Below, one piece after another: positions 31,508-40,735 of a stretch of DNA of 64,000 nucleotides (positions are counted from its first letter, which is position 1; every line of letters begins with the position of its first letter). This stretch comes from Methyloversatilis sp. (lineage in GTDB: Bacteria > Pseudomonadota > Gammaproteobacteria > Burkholderiales > Rhodocyclaceae), in NCBI GenBank assembly GCA_016791045.1, contig JAEUNO010000015.1, positions 186,001 through 250,000 of the forward strand, written 5' to 3'. The notes below the pieces were generated by a model, which saw nothing but the letters and a program-made list of their open reading frames with translations, had not been told where the DNA came from and ran no database searches. The translations under genes and the position numbers were made by a program.

Positions 31508-34300
31508 TCAAAGGTTCTTCATCAGTTCGGACACTTCGGCCGACCGCGCAAACTTGTCGCCCAGCGCCGTCAGTTGTTCGAGTTCCCTGCGTGCTTCGGC
31601 CTTCATGCCCGCCTTGACCAGGCGCTGCGCAAGATTGAATCGCAGGTCGTGCGCAGCGGGTGCCGCAGCGACGGCCTGCTTCAGCATGGTCAGTCCCCGT
31701 TCGGTTTCACCGTTGTCGAACAGGATGGTGCCGTAGGTGTCGAGCACCGCCGGGCTCTGAGGCGCAAGTGAATACGCCTTCGCGGCATAGTCCATCGCAA
31801 TCCGTTCCTTGGCCTGTGCAGTGATCCACGCAAGGTTGTTCAGCACCACGACATCGTTCGGGGCACGCCGCACCAGACCTTCGTAGCGGCGGCGCGCTTC
31901 GTCGTAGCGCTTCGCCGACAGCGCCGACTCGGCAAGGTAGAGCAGCACTGCGTTGTCGGTCGGGAACTCCTTCGTCCATTCGGCCACAACCGCCTGAGCC
32001 GCTGCGGAATCTCCGGACTGCTCGAGTGCCGAGTGCAGCCGGATGACGTTGCGCGGCGCCTTTTCGCGGGACAGCGCCTCACGATAGGGCTTCACTGCCG
32101 ACCCGGACTTTCCGGCACGCACCCATACATCGCCCTCCAGCAGATGCCCGATCGCCTGCCTGGGCTTCTGCTTCTGGACGTCGCGTGCGACCTTGATGGC
32201 ATCATCGAAGGCACTTCGGCTCAGGTGAATGCCGACCATCATTTCCTGCGCCGCAACCAGTTCGGGCTCCATCGAAAGCGCCTTGCGCACGTTCTGGAGC
32301 GCTTCCGCGTCACGCCGGGCAAGCATCTGGACCGCCGCAAGGCGCAGCAGAGGTCGGGTGCTTCCTGCATCGCGCTCGACCATCCTGGTGCGTGTCGCGA
32401 TGGCTGCGTCGAGCTGGTTTGCGGAAGCCTGCGCGGACGCAAGCACTTCAAGTACCTGCATGTCGTCCGGGAATGCCGCGGCCGCCTCGGTTGCCGCAGC
32501 GAGCGCCTTCTTGCTGTCACCGGTCGATGCGAGCAGCTGGACCATTGCGACATGCGGTGCGACGAGGCCCGGATTGCCCTTGATGGCCTGTTGCAGCAGC
32601 CCTTCTGCTGCCGCCTTGTCACCCTTCTCCTGTGCTTTCAACCCGGCGAGGGCCATCAGTGCATCGGGATGCCGGGGCGCCTTGTCGAGGACCGCACGGA
32701 AGCGCGCTTCTGCGGCATCCTTGTTGCCTGCCAGCCAATCCATCCGCGCGAGGTTGGAGGCGGCCGGGAAGAAGGCGGGATCGATCTCGAGTGCCCGGGA
32801 AAAACTTTCGCGCGCACGAACCTGATCCCGTTTGATCAGATACGCGGTGCCACGCAGATTGGGTGTCATCGGATCACCCGGCTTCTTCTTTTCCAGCGCA
32901 TCGATCGCGGCAAGCGCGCGGTCGGCATCCTTGTTCCGGAAATAGGCGACGATCAGCAGCACGTCGGCGCGGGTATCGTCGGGCTGGAGGCGCACAGCCG
33001 CTTCGAGGGCATCGATGCCGCCGCTCTTGTCGCCCGCTGCAAGCCGGCTCAGACCGAGGCGCGACTGCGCGACCGGATCTTCGGGCTTGAGCTTCACCGC
33101 CGCGGCAAATGCACGTTCGGCCGCCTCGGCATCGCCGGCCGTCAGATAGACCTGACCGGCGAGTGACTGCACGTCCAGATTCGTCGGCAGCTTCTTGAGC
33201 AGCGGTTCGAGCGTCTGCTGCGCCTTGGTCACCCGTCCGGATGCAAGGTAGGACTTGATGAGCACCTGACGCACGGCCAGCGAATCGCCACCGTTCGCCA
33301 GCACCTTTTCCGCATGCTGCTCGGCAACGGTGTAGGACTTCAACTCGAGTTCGGTCACGGCGGCAAGACCGAGCGCCGGCAGGTAGTTGGGCGCGATCGC
33401 CAGAACCTTGTTCAGCGCTTCGCGCGCTTCGGGGAACTTGCGTTCCTTCAACAGCAGCAGGCCGTCGAGGTACATGGCCTCGGGCGCCTTCGGCACCGCC
33501 TTCTTCAGCGCCGCCAGTTCCTGACGGGCTTCTCCCAGCTTGTTCTGATCGGCCAGTGTGGCGATGACGATGAAGCGGGAACGCACGTTCTCCGGTTCAA
33601 GCTCATAGACCTTGCGGAAGGACTGGATGGCGGCATCGAGGTCGCCGGTTGCCGCCTTCAGTTCCGCATCGAGATACCAGGCGCCGTCGTCGGCAGTGCC
33701 GGTGGCGAGTACCTTGTCGAGCAGCGCCCGGCCGCTTTCCACATCCTTCGACACCGCAAGCAGGCGCGCCTTGCCGACGCTTGCGTAGGTGTTGCCGGGA
33801 TCGAGCGCGATCGCCTGATCGAATGCCTTCACCGCGCCTTCGAGATTGCGTGTCGCCATGTAGGCATGGCCCAGCGCGGCTTTCAGTTCACTGTCGGCCG
33901 CCGGAACCGGCAGTTCGAGCGAGGCGAACCGGGATATCACGTCAGCGTAGGAACCGGCTTCGACCATGGCACGCGCCAGCAGCGGCGCAACTTCGGACGC
34001 GTCGTGGTTGAGGTCCATCGCGCGCTGCAGTTCCTTGACGGCCGCTGCGGTATCGCCCAGCCGCAGATTGACCTTGCCGAGTTCGAAGCGGGCAGGACCG
34101 AAATTCGCATCCTGCTGCAGTGCATTCTTCAACTGGATCGATGCGGTCTGAAGATCGTTGCGGGCAATCGCCGCACGCGCTTCGGAAACCAGTTGGTCAG
34201 GTGGCAACGACTTGTCGCAGGCGCTCAGCAGGAACGCGCACAGGCAGGCGGCTGCGATGCGGCTGACACGCATTCTCGACAGGGGAATCAAGGCATTCAA
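31508..34300 (-). CDS. prsT: PrsT-type TPR lipoprotein of the XrtA/PEP-CTERM system
   Basis: This is a 930-residue lipoprotein. The signal sequence ends in a lipobox (AFLLSAC, lipidated Cys) near residue 28, and the next residues DK may favour inner-membrane retention. The rest is a continuous array of TPR-like helices (for example NALQQDANFGPARFELGK, repeated about every 34 residues, roughly 20 units). Size and architecture match the PEP-CTERM-system TPR lipoprotein family. It probably acts as a periplasmic scaffold for polysaccharide assembly or export. It lies directly after prsR and before tviB. Confidence 0.93.
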   Translation of the reverse strand: MNALIPLSRMRVSRIAAACLCAFLLSACDKSLPPDQLVSEARAAIARNDLQTASIQLKNALQQDANFGPARFELGKVNLRLGDTAAAVKELQRAMDLNHDASEVAPLLARAMVEAGSYADVISRFASLELPVPAADSELKAALGHAYMATRNLEGAVKAFDQAIALDPGNTYASVGKARLLAVSKDVESGRALLDKVLATGTADDGAWYLDAELKAATGDLDAAIQSFRKVYELEPENVRSRFIVIATLADQNKLGEARQELAALKKAVPKAPEAMYLDGLLLLKERKFPEAREALNKVLAIAPNYLPALGLAAVTELELKSYTVAEQHAEKVLANGGDSLAVRQVLIKSYLASGRVTKAQQTLEPLLKKLPTNLDVQSLAGQVYLTAGDAEAAERAFAAAVKLKPEDPVAQSRLGLSRLAAGDKSGGIDALEAAVRLQPDDTRADVLLIVAYFRNKDADRALAAIDALEKKKPGDPMTPNLRGTAYLIKRDQVRARESFSRALEIDPAFFPAASNLARMDWLAGNKDAAEARFRAVLDKAPRHPDALMALAGLKAQEKGDKAAAEGLLQQAIKGNPGLVAPHVAMVQLLASTGDSKKALAAATEAAAAFPDDMQVLEVLASAQASANQLDAAIATRTRMVERDAGSTRPLLRLAAVQMLARRDAEALQNVRKALSMEPELVAAQEMMVGIHLSRSAFDDAIKVARDVQKQKPRQAIGHLLEGDVWVRAGKSGSAVKPYREALSREKAPRNVIRLHSALEQSGDSAAAQAVVAEWTKEFPTDNAVLLYLAESALSAKRYDEARRRYEGLVRRAPNDVVVLNNLAWITAQAKERIAMDYAAKAYSLAPQSPAVLDTYGTILFDNGETERGLTMLKQAVAAAPAAHDLRFNLAQRLVKAGMKAEARRELEQLTALGDKFARSAEVSELMKNL

Positions 34301-34320
34301 AAGACGGTCTCCTCGCGCAC

Positions 34321-35670
34321 TCAGCGCAAACCGAAACGGTTCATCAGGTCATAGAGGGTCGGGCGGCTCACGCCGAGCACTTCGGCCGCCTTGACCATGT
34401 TTCCATCCACCCGCGCGAGCACGCTGACGACAGCGCGTCGCTCGGCCTCCTCGCGGATCTGCCGCAGATTGAAAAAGCCATCTTCCTGATCGGCCGGCTT
34501 CAACCCGAGATCGGCCGCCGTGATCTGGCTGCCATCGGCCATGATGGTCGCCCGCTTGATGCAGTTCTCGAGTTCGCGCACATTGCCGGGCCACTTGTGC
34601 GCCTCGATCGCGGCGACCGCTTCGCGCGACAGCGTCAGTGCGCTGCGCCCCTGTTCGCCGGAAAACCGCTTTGCGAAGGAGTGCGCAAGCAGCGCGGCGT
34701 CGCCTTCGCGTGCGCGCAGCGGCGGAATCGTGACGACGATTTCGGCCAGGCGGTAATACAGATCCTCACGGAAACGCGCTTCACCGATCAGGGCCTGCAG
34801 ATCCTGGTGCGTGGCACAGACCACGCGCACGTCGATCGGAATCTCGTCGCGGCCGCCCAGGCGTTCGATGACGCGTTCCTGCAGGAAGCGCAGCAGTTTC
34901 GCCTGCAACGCACCGGGCAGATCGCCGATTTCGTCGAGGAACAGCGTGCCCTTGTTGGCGACCTCGATCTTGCCGGGCGTCTGCTTGGTGGCGCCGGTGA
35001 AGGCACCCTTCTCGTAGCCGAACAGTTCGCTTTCGAGCAGGTTGTCGGGAATGGCCGCGCAGTTGATCGCCACGAAGCGCTCGTTTGCCCGATCCGAGCG
35101 GTCGTGCAGCGTCTTCGCCAGCACTTCCTTGCCGGTTCCGCTTTCGCCGAGCAGCAGAACGGTGGCGCGCGTGGCCGATACCTTTTCGATCGTCCGCAGC
35201 ACGCGCAGCATGTCTGCGTCGCGCGTGATGAATCGGCCTTCGACACCCAGGTGCTGGTTGGCCAGACGGATGTTCTCCGCCTGCAGGTCGTGCAGCCTGA
35301 ATGCGCGTTCGATCAGCAGCGCGAGCATGTCGGGCTCGAACGGCTTGGCGTAGAAATCGTAGGCCCCCATGCCGATCGCCCGCAGCGCGTTGGCGCGGTC
35401 GTTCTGCCCGGTCAGCACGATGACCTTGGACTGCGGCGCGAGCGCCATGATCTCGCCGAGCAGCGCCATGCCTTCGGTCACGTCGTCGGGCGCCGGCGGC
35501 AACCCGAGGTCCATCGTGATCACGGAAGGTTCGTGGCGCCTGATCTGCGCCAGCGCGGATTCGCGGTCGCTTGCCAGTACGACTTCGTAGTCGTCGAAAC
35601 TCCAGCGCATCTGCTTCTGCAGCGCCGGATCGTCCTCGACGATCAACAGTGTCCGCCCCTTGTCTGCCAT
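34321..35670 (-). CDS. prsR: PrsR, sigma-54-dependent response regulator of the PEP-CTERM system
   Basis: This 449-residue NtrC-type activator has three domains. The receiver has phospho-acceptor Asp54 (in SVITMDLGLP). The AAA+ domain has GESGTGKE (Walker A), GYEKGAFTGATK (the GAFTGA loop that contacts sigma-54) and LFLDEIGDLP. The C-terminal Fis-type helix-turn-helix reads KAAEVLGVSRPTLYDLMNRF. The ATG at 35670 has GGGAG just upstream and lies 11 bases after the prsK stop. Partner of PrsK. The sigma-54 promoter at 43594 is a natural target. Confidence 0.95.
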   Translation of the reverse strand: MADKGRTLLIVEDDPALQKQMRWSFDDYEVVLASDRESALAQIRRHEPSVITMDLGLPPAPDDVTEGMALLGEIMALAPQSKVIVLTGQNDRANALRAIGMGAYDFYAKPFEPDMLALLIERAFRLHDLQAENIRLANQHLGVEGRFITRDADMLRVLRTIEKVSATRATVLLLGESGTGKEVLAKTLHDRSDRANERFVAINCAAIPDNLLESELFGYEKGAFTGATKQTPGKIEVANKGTLFLDEIGDLPGALQAKLLRFLQERVIERLGGRDEIPIDVRVVCATHQDLQALIGEARFREDLYYRLAEIVVTIPPLRAREGDAALLAHSFAKRFSGEQGRSALTLSREAVAAIEAHKWPGNVRELENCIKRATIMADGSQITAADLGLKPADQEDGFFNLRQIREEAERRAVVSVLARVDGNMVKAAEVLGVSRPTLYDLMNRFGLR

Positions 35671-35681
35671 GTCACTCCCGG

Positions 35682-37769
35682 TCAAGCAACGGCCGCTTCA
35701 GCCGCCTGCAGAGGAAAAACGAGCCGGAACAGACTGCCCCGACCCGGTTCGCTGGTCACTTCTATCCGCCCGCCCAGATCGTGGACATAGCGGAAGCTTT
35801 CGTATGCGCCGATGCCCATCCCGTTCGCCTTGGTCGACTGGAAGGGCTTGAACAGCCGCTCGCGCATGAACTCTTCGGTCATGCCGCAACCGGAGTCTTC
35901 GACCTCGATCACGACCCCCGCTTCAATGCGGCGCGCACGGATACTGACTTTACCGTTTTGCGGCGTGGCATCCAGTGCATTCTGCACAAGATGCCCCACA
36001 ACCCGCTCTATACGATCTTCATGGGCGCGCACCATCAGGCCGCTTTCCGCATCGAGTTCGAGTTCGCAGCCACTGCGCGCCCGGGCGCGATGCAGTCGCT
36101 CGAGCAGCGGCGTCAGTTCGACCGGTGAAGCCTGCTCGATCGGCTGGGTGCCGGAGCGCAACTGCAGCAGCATGCCGTTCATGCGACCGACGGCGTGTTC
36201 GATGGTGTCCATCATGTCCTGCTGGAACTCGGGGTTGTCGTGATGCTTTTTCGCATTGCGCAGCAGCAGGGACAGCTGGGCGATGAGATTCTTCAGGTCG
36301 TGCACGACAAACGCGCTCATCTTGGAGAAGGCTTCGAACTTCTTGGCCTCGATCAGCGCTTCCATGGCCTGGGTCTGATTGAGCACGCCGGCCACCTGGC
36401 GCCCGGCCGTCTTCAGCAGATCACGCACTTCCCAGTTCAGATCCAGCAGCGCGCGCGGACGGCACAGCACGACGAAACCGAGCGGCATGTCCTCGCTGCC
36501 GAGCGGGCAGATGAGCCAGACGTCCGGCGTCTGCGCGACCCACGCCGGCAACCTCAGATTGCCGTACACGCCGGGGCGCGAACGGTGCTCTTCGACGTTG
36601 ATCACCCACATCTTGCCCAGCAGCAACTGGATCAGCGGGCTGTCGGCCGGTTCCCGCGCATCGATCATCGGCACGTTCAGGCGCGCCGCGGGCGCGTAAT
36701 GACCGGCTTCGCTGCGCAACCACAGCATGCCGCCCGGACTTTCGACCAGATCGGCCATGACGCGGATCGAGGCCTGACGGAGTGCATCGACGCTGGATGC
36801 GCTGTACAGGGTGTCGGCCAGCTTCAGCCACTCGGCCCGGTAGTCATAGCGCAGGCTGAAGAAGTGCTTGTTGATGAATACACGCAGCCAGGCCCGCACG
36901 CTGCCGGAGGCGATCGACGCGAGAAACCCCAGTGCGCCGGCCGCCAGCACGACCGTCTGCAAGGCCTGGCCCCACTCGCCCCCGAAGTAGCGCACGTAGT
37001 ATCCGGCCAGCGCGATGATCAGCAGCGCGCCGCCCGACATGACCAGTGCCGAGGTGTGGAACACCGCGTCGCGCGATACGTTCAGCCGGATCGACCACTC
37101 GCTGACGCGGGCTGAAGACACGGCGAACAGCGGAATCGCGAGTGCATGCACCAGGCCGCGGGACGCCCACAGCGTCGAATCCTGCTGCCTGAACATCAGC
37201 GATTCGGAGAAGAAATAGAGATCGAAGGCGATCGAGAACGCGAGCCCGAGCGTCATCGGCTTGATGCCCCAGCGCCACTGCTGCGGCGTGTTGCGATAGA
37301 ACTGCTCGATCATCACCGCGCCCAGCAGACTCAGTCCGAGTCCGCACGCCATCAGCCACATCACCGACGCCGCGCCGGTCGGCACCAGCCAGGACAGCGC
37401 GACGTAACCCACGCCGCAGGGCAGCACCGAAATCAGGACGAAACGGATCAGCCAGGACGGCCGCTTGAGCAAGGTCGGCAAGGGCCGGCGGCCTTCGGGA
37501 TCGATGACGCACGCAGCGAGGAACAGCAGAAAAAGCAAGGTGTGCAGCGCGTCCGCCGCATAGACCAGCGTAATCAGTACCTGGTAACCCCTGAGTACGC
37601 TCAGGGCCGCAAGTGCGCACCACAGTGCACCCGACAACATGCAGATGGACAACAGCCGGGCACGCGGAGACTGACGCGCACCCATGATCAGCTGCAGCCC
37701 GAACAGGGCGAAACCGACCGCTGCCACGCCATAGGCGTACAGCGCGAACGTTACAGGGAAGGAGTCCAT
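35682..37769 (-). CDS. prsK: PrsK, membrane histidine kinase of the PEP-CTERM system
   Basis: This 695-residue kinase has an N-terminal half of about eight or more transmembrane helices (residues 1-300), a GAF-like domain (about 320-480), and a kinase core. The phospho-acceptor His is in SAFVVHDLKNLIAQLSLLL. The ATPase domain has QNALDATP (N box), VEDSGCGM (G1), LFKPFQSTKANGMGIGAYES (F/G2) and PGRGSLFRLVFP. The architecture matches the XrtA/PEP-CTERM-system kinase. The stimulus is unknown. Cotranscribed with prsR. Confidence 0.94.
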   Translation of the reverse strand: MDSFPVTFALYAYGVAAVGFALFGLQLIMGARQSPRARLLSICMLSGALWCALAALSVLRGYQVLITLVYAADALHTLLFLLFLAACVIDPEGRRPLPTLLKRPSWLIRFVLISVLPCGVGYVALSWLVPTGAASVMWLMACGLGLSLLGAVMIEQFYRNTPQQWRWGIKPMTLGLAFSIAFDLYFFSESLMFRQQDSTLWASRGLVHALAIPLFAVSSARVSEWSIRLNVSRDAVFHTSALVMSGGALLIIALAGYYVRYFGGEWGQALQTVVLAAGALGFLASIASGSVRAWLRVFINKHFFSLRYDYRAEWLKLADTLYSASSVDALRQASIRVMADLVESPGGMLWLRSEAGHYAPAARLNVPMIDAREPADSPLIQLLLGKMWVINVEEHRSRPGVYGNLRLPAWVAQTPDVWLICPLGSEDMPLGFVVLCRPRALLDLNWEVRDLLKTAGRQVAGVLNQTQAMEALIEAKKFEAFSKMSAFVVHDLKNLIAQLSLLLRNAKKHHDNPEFQQDMMDTIEHAVGRMNGMLLQLRSGTQPIEQASPVELTPLLERLHRARARSGCELELDAESGLMVRAHEDRIERVVGHLVQNALDATPQNGKVSIRARRIEAGVVIEVEDSGCGMTEEFMRERLFKPFQSTKANGMGIGAYESFRYVHDLGGRIEVTSEPGRGSLFRLVFPLQAAEAAVA

Positions 37770-37887
37770 CGACGGGCCGGTTGCGTGAGGGATAACCGCT
37801 GCATTGTGCCCGCCGGCCGAGGGATCGTCACCGCAGGCACGTCACCGGAGACGCCCTGCCGCGCGCCGGGCGAACCGTCGCGCCGGT

Positions 37888-39276
37888 TCAGCGTGCGCCG
37901 TCGCCGGTGAGCACGACGCGCACCGTCTGCAGCAGCACCAGCACATCAAGGAACAGGGTGTGATTCTTGACGTAGTACAGGTCGTACTGCAGCTTCTGTA
38001 CCGCGTCATCCACCGAGGCGCCATAGGCGTAGCGGACCTGGGCCCATCCGGTGATGCCCGGCTTGACCGAGTGGCGCGCGGCGTAGAACGGAATCTGGTC
38101 GGTCAGCTGATCGACGAAGTAAGGACGTTCCGGGCGCGGGCCGACAAAGCTCATGTCGCCGTGCAGCACGTTGAAGATCTGCGGCAGTTCGTCGATGCGC
38201 GTCTTGCGGATGAAGTGGCCGACGCGGGTGATGCGGTCATCGCTGTTGCTCGCCCAGCGCGGCTTGCCGTCGGCCTCGGCATCGAGACGCATGCTGCGGA
38301 ACTTCAGTACCTTGAACGTACGGCCGCCCTGGCCGACGCGTTCCTGACGGTAGATGACCGGAAAACCGGATTCCAGCGCGATGGCGATGGCGGCCAGCAA
38401 CATCACCGGCGCCGTCACGACCAGCAGCACCGACGCTGCGAGCACATCGAACAGACGCTTCACGACCGTCCGGCCGATGCCCTGGCGGAAACCGTCGCCG
38501 TAGATCAGCCAGCTGGCGCGTAGCGAATCGAGACGCACCTGACCGCGCATCCGCTCGAAGAAACTCGACAGATCGTTGACCGTCACGCCGGCCAGCTTGC
38601 AGTCCAGCAGTTCGCGCAGCGGCAGCACACCGCCCCGGCGCTCGCGCACCGCGACGACGATTTCATTGGCGCGGTGATCGCGGGCCAGCTGCATCACGCA
38701 ACTGCCTTCCGGCATGACCATGGCACTCGGCACTTCCACCGAGGTGTCCGCCCCGACCGACACGAAGCCGACGATGGTGTGCGTCGCACTGGCCGAGGTC
38801 GACACGCTTGCCCAGACCGAAGCCGCCTCGGAACCCGTGCCGACGACCAGGATGCGACGGGTGAACATGCCGGCGCCGTCGGCCTGCACGAAGGACGCCG
38901 CACGCAGCAGCAGGATGCCGCCGAAGCCGAGGCACAGTGAAATATCGAGCGCCGGCATCGCCATGCTGCCCTGTGGAAGCAGGCGAAACACCATATAAGC
39001 GACCGGGAGTCCCAGCAGGAAGGCAAACAGCACGCGTCCGACCAGTTCCGACAGATTGCGCGGCTGTTCGCTCTGGTACAGGCCGAGCGTGCTCATCAGC
39101 ACGGTCATCACGGCAGCGAAGACCGCCGCCGGAACCAGTGCGGGCAGCAGGGATTCGAGGCTGCCCGGTGCGCTGATCCACGCCGCGCCAAAGCCGGCAA
39201 TCAACAGGACCAGGGCTTCGGCAACAAGTCTCATGAGCGTTACGGACGGAACATAGTGACTGAACAACCTGACCAC
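37888..39276 (-). CDS. EpsB-type polyprenyl-phosphate sugar-1-phosphate transferase (PEP-CTERM/EpsH1 associated)
   Basis: This 462-residue initiating transferase moves a sugar-1-phosphate onto undecaprenyl phosphate, the first step of repeat-unit synthesis. Four N-terminal helices (residues about 10-125) are followed by a soluble CoA-binding-like domain (RRILVVGTGSEAASVW) and the catalytic bacterial sugar transferase domain: KRLFDVLAASVLLVVTAP, YRQERVGQGGRTFKVLKFRS, RKTRIDELPQIFNVLHGDMS and FVGPRPERP. This matches the exosortase-associated EpsB family. It heads the minus-strand run down to 27489, with a 118-base gap before prsK. Confidence 0.94.
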   Translation of the reverse strand: MVRLFSHYVPSVTLMRLVAEALVLLIAGFGAAWISAPGSLESLLPALVPAAVFAAVMTVLMSTLGLYQSEQPRNLSELVGRVLFAFLLGLPVAYMVFRLLPQGSMAMPALDISLCLGFGGILLLRAASFVQADGAGMFTRRILVVGTGSEAASVWASVSTSASATHTIVGFVSVGADTSVEVPSAMVMPEGSCVMQLARDHRANEIVVAVRERRGGVLPLRELLDCKLAGVTVNDLSSFFERMRGQVRLDSLRASWLIYGDGFRQGIGRTVVKRLFDVLAASVLLVVTAPVMLLAAIAIALESGFPVIYRQERVGQGGRTFKVLKFRSMRLDAEADGKPRWASNSDDRITRVGHFIRKTRIDELPQIFNVLHGDMSFVGPRPERPYFVDQLTDQIPFYAARHSVKPGITGWAQVRYAYGASVDDAVQKLQYDLYYVKNHTLFLDVLVLLQTVRVVLTGDGAR

Positions 39277-39526
39277 GGTAGACCCCTTTTAGAGCTGCTC
39301 ATTTTGATTCGCGTCGTGTCATGCAACGGGTTGCCGATAGCGACGCCGTGAGCGGTGGAGCGCGAACGATATGTGCGGCGAGGCCTTTTGAGCGTGAATA
39401 CCATCACAAGACGGAGCCGCGACAAGGGGATGTGATAACTGAAGCACGTTGCGACGCCGTTTCAGCGGCACTGTCGCCCGGCAAAGACACAAAAAGAAAC
39501 ACCGGACGGGCGTCCGGATCCGTCAA

Positions 39527-40693
39527 TCAGCGGCCGGATGGGGTCTGGAAAGCACCCGGAACCCACTTTCCGGGCAGCGGAAGCGGACGGGTTCCGCGTG
39601 GCAGAACGAACTCGAAAGCGGGTGCAAGCGCCGTAGTTCCCACGGTCGGGGCGGGTCCGACAGCCCCCCGGAGTGCCGAACCGGATGCCAGGCCGAAATC
39701 GAGCGCATCGATGTCGCCGAGCGCGCCGGCGACGACGAAAACGTTGCCGGATGTTTCCGTCGCTTCGCCCTGCAACGCCTGTCCCGGCAATACATTGAGG
39801 TTGTTGATGAGGTGAAGCGCAATCGGCGCCGGAAACCTGTTCCGGTCTGCCAGCCGCACGAACGCACCCTCGGTTCTGGTCTTTGCCTTCGAGAAGAAGG
39901 TGTTGTGCGACACCAGCAGGGCGTTCTCCGGCCAGACCGCACCTTCTATTCCGTAACTGACAAGGTGGGCGTTGCCCGAGGCGGCGCTTTCGCCGATCAC
40001 GTTGCCGATCATCACCACGTGGCCGCCGTTCGGAAATTCGGCTTCGTAGGACGCCTTGCCCGTGGGCCCGTCCACCAGCAGGTTGAAGCGCAGATCGCTG
40101 CGCGCCGCGCGCGATTTCAGCAGGTGTCCGTTGTAGCCGTTGTGAAAGCGCGATCCGGACACCTTCAGTTCGGCGATGCTGCCCGCGTACAGCAGGTGAT
40201 GCAGGGCGCGTGAATCGCGCGGTGCATCGGCGAACTCCGAGTCGACAACGTACAGTTCCGCCTGCCGGTCGTTCGACGTCAGTATCCCGTTCTCGTTGTC
40301 CCGGAACACGCAGTTCCTGATCACCAGCCGGCCTGATTCGAAGCGTATGCCCGCGCCGTTGCCGTGGGGCACCCGGGCGCCGCGGAATTCGATCCCTTCG
40401 ACTTCGAACTCACCGCCGCGCATCACCCAGATGGCCTTGCCCTCGGCATGCCTGCCCGCTGCCTCGAGTACGACAGGACCGCCGGCAGAGGCAATGCGCA
40501 GGCGCTTCTGCGTCCACACGGCGGTATCCCCGGCGTAGAGGCCCGGCTCGATCAGCACCACATCACCGGCCTGCGCAACCCGCGCCGCCTCCGACGGCGA
40601 CCTGAGCGACAGCCCGGGTCCGACGTGCAGCGTGGCGGCCTGGGCCGGAATGCCCCACAGCAGCACCAGCACGGCCGACATCAGCGCACGCAT
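39527..40693 (-). CDS. Secreted right-handed parallel beta-helix protein
   Basis: This is a protein of about 388 residues with a signal peptide (MRALMSAVLVLLWGIPAQA). An alternative ATG at 40729 would add 12 residues. The mature part has the irregular short-repeat pattern of a parallel beta-helix (for example FEVEGIEFRGARV and RLVIRNCVFRDNENGI), as in polysaccharide lyases, mannuronan epimerase AlgG and related enzymes. No catalytic residues could be assigned. Standing in the polysaccharide locus it may trim, epimerise or guide the polymer in the periplasm. It has no PEP-CTERM signal. The gene upstream is divergent with almost no space between starts. Confidence 0.78.
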   Translation of the reverse strand: MRALMSAVLVLLWGIPAQAATLHVGPGLSLRSPSEAARVAQAGDVVLIEPGLYAGDTAVWTQKRLRIASAGGPVVLEAAGRHAEGKAIWVMRGGEFEVEGIEFRGARVPHGNGAGIRFESGRLVIRNCVFRDNENGILTSNDRQAELYVVDSEFADAPRDSRALHHLLYAGSIAELKVSGSRFHNGYNGHLLKSRAARSDLRFNLLVDGPTGKASYEAEFPNGGHVVMIGNVIGESAASGNAHLVSYGIEGAVWPENALLVSHNTFFSKAKTRTEGAFVRLADRNRFPAPIALHLINNLNVLPGQALQGEATETSGNVFVVAGALGDIDALDFGLASGSALRGAVGPAPTVGTTALAPAFEFVLPRGTRPLPLPGKWVPGAFQTPSGR

Positions 40694-40735
40694 GGCGCGA
40701 TAGACTTGCGTCACCTCGACACCCCCCATGCCTGA

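Noticed and set aside
37801-37815. Sigma-54-like element before prsK (CGGCGGG-N4-ATGC)
   Set aside because: GG and GC are correctly spaced but four other consensus positions differ, so it is too weak to call.
39322-39336. Sigma-54-like element on the minus strand before the EpsB-type gene (CGGCAA and TTGC)
   Set aside because: The distance between GG and GC is one base too short, and sigma-54 spacing is strict.
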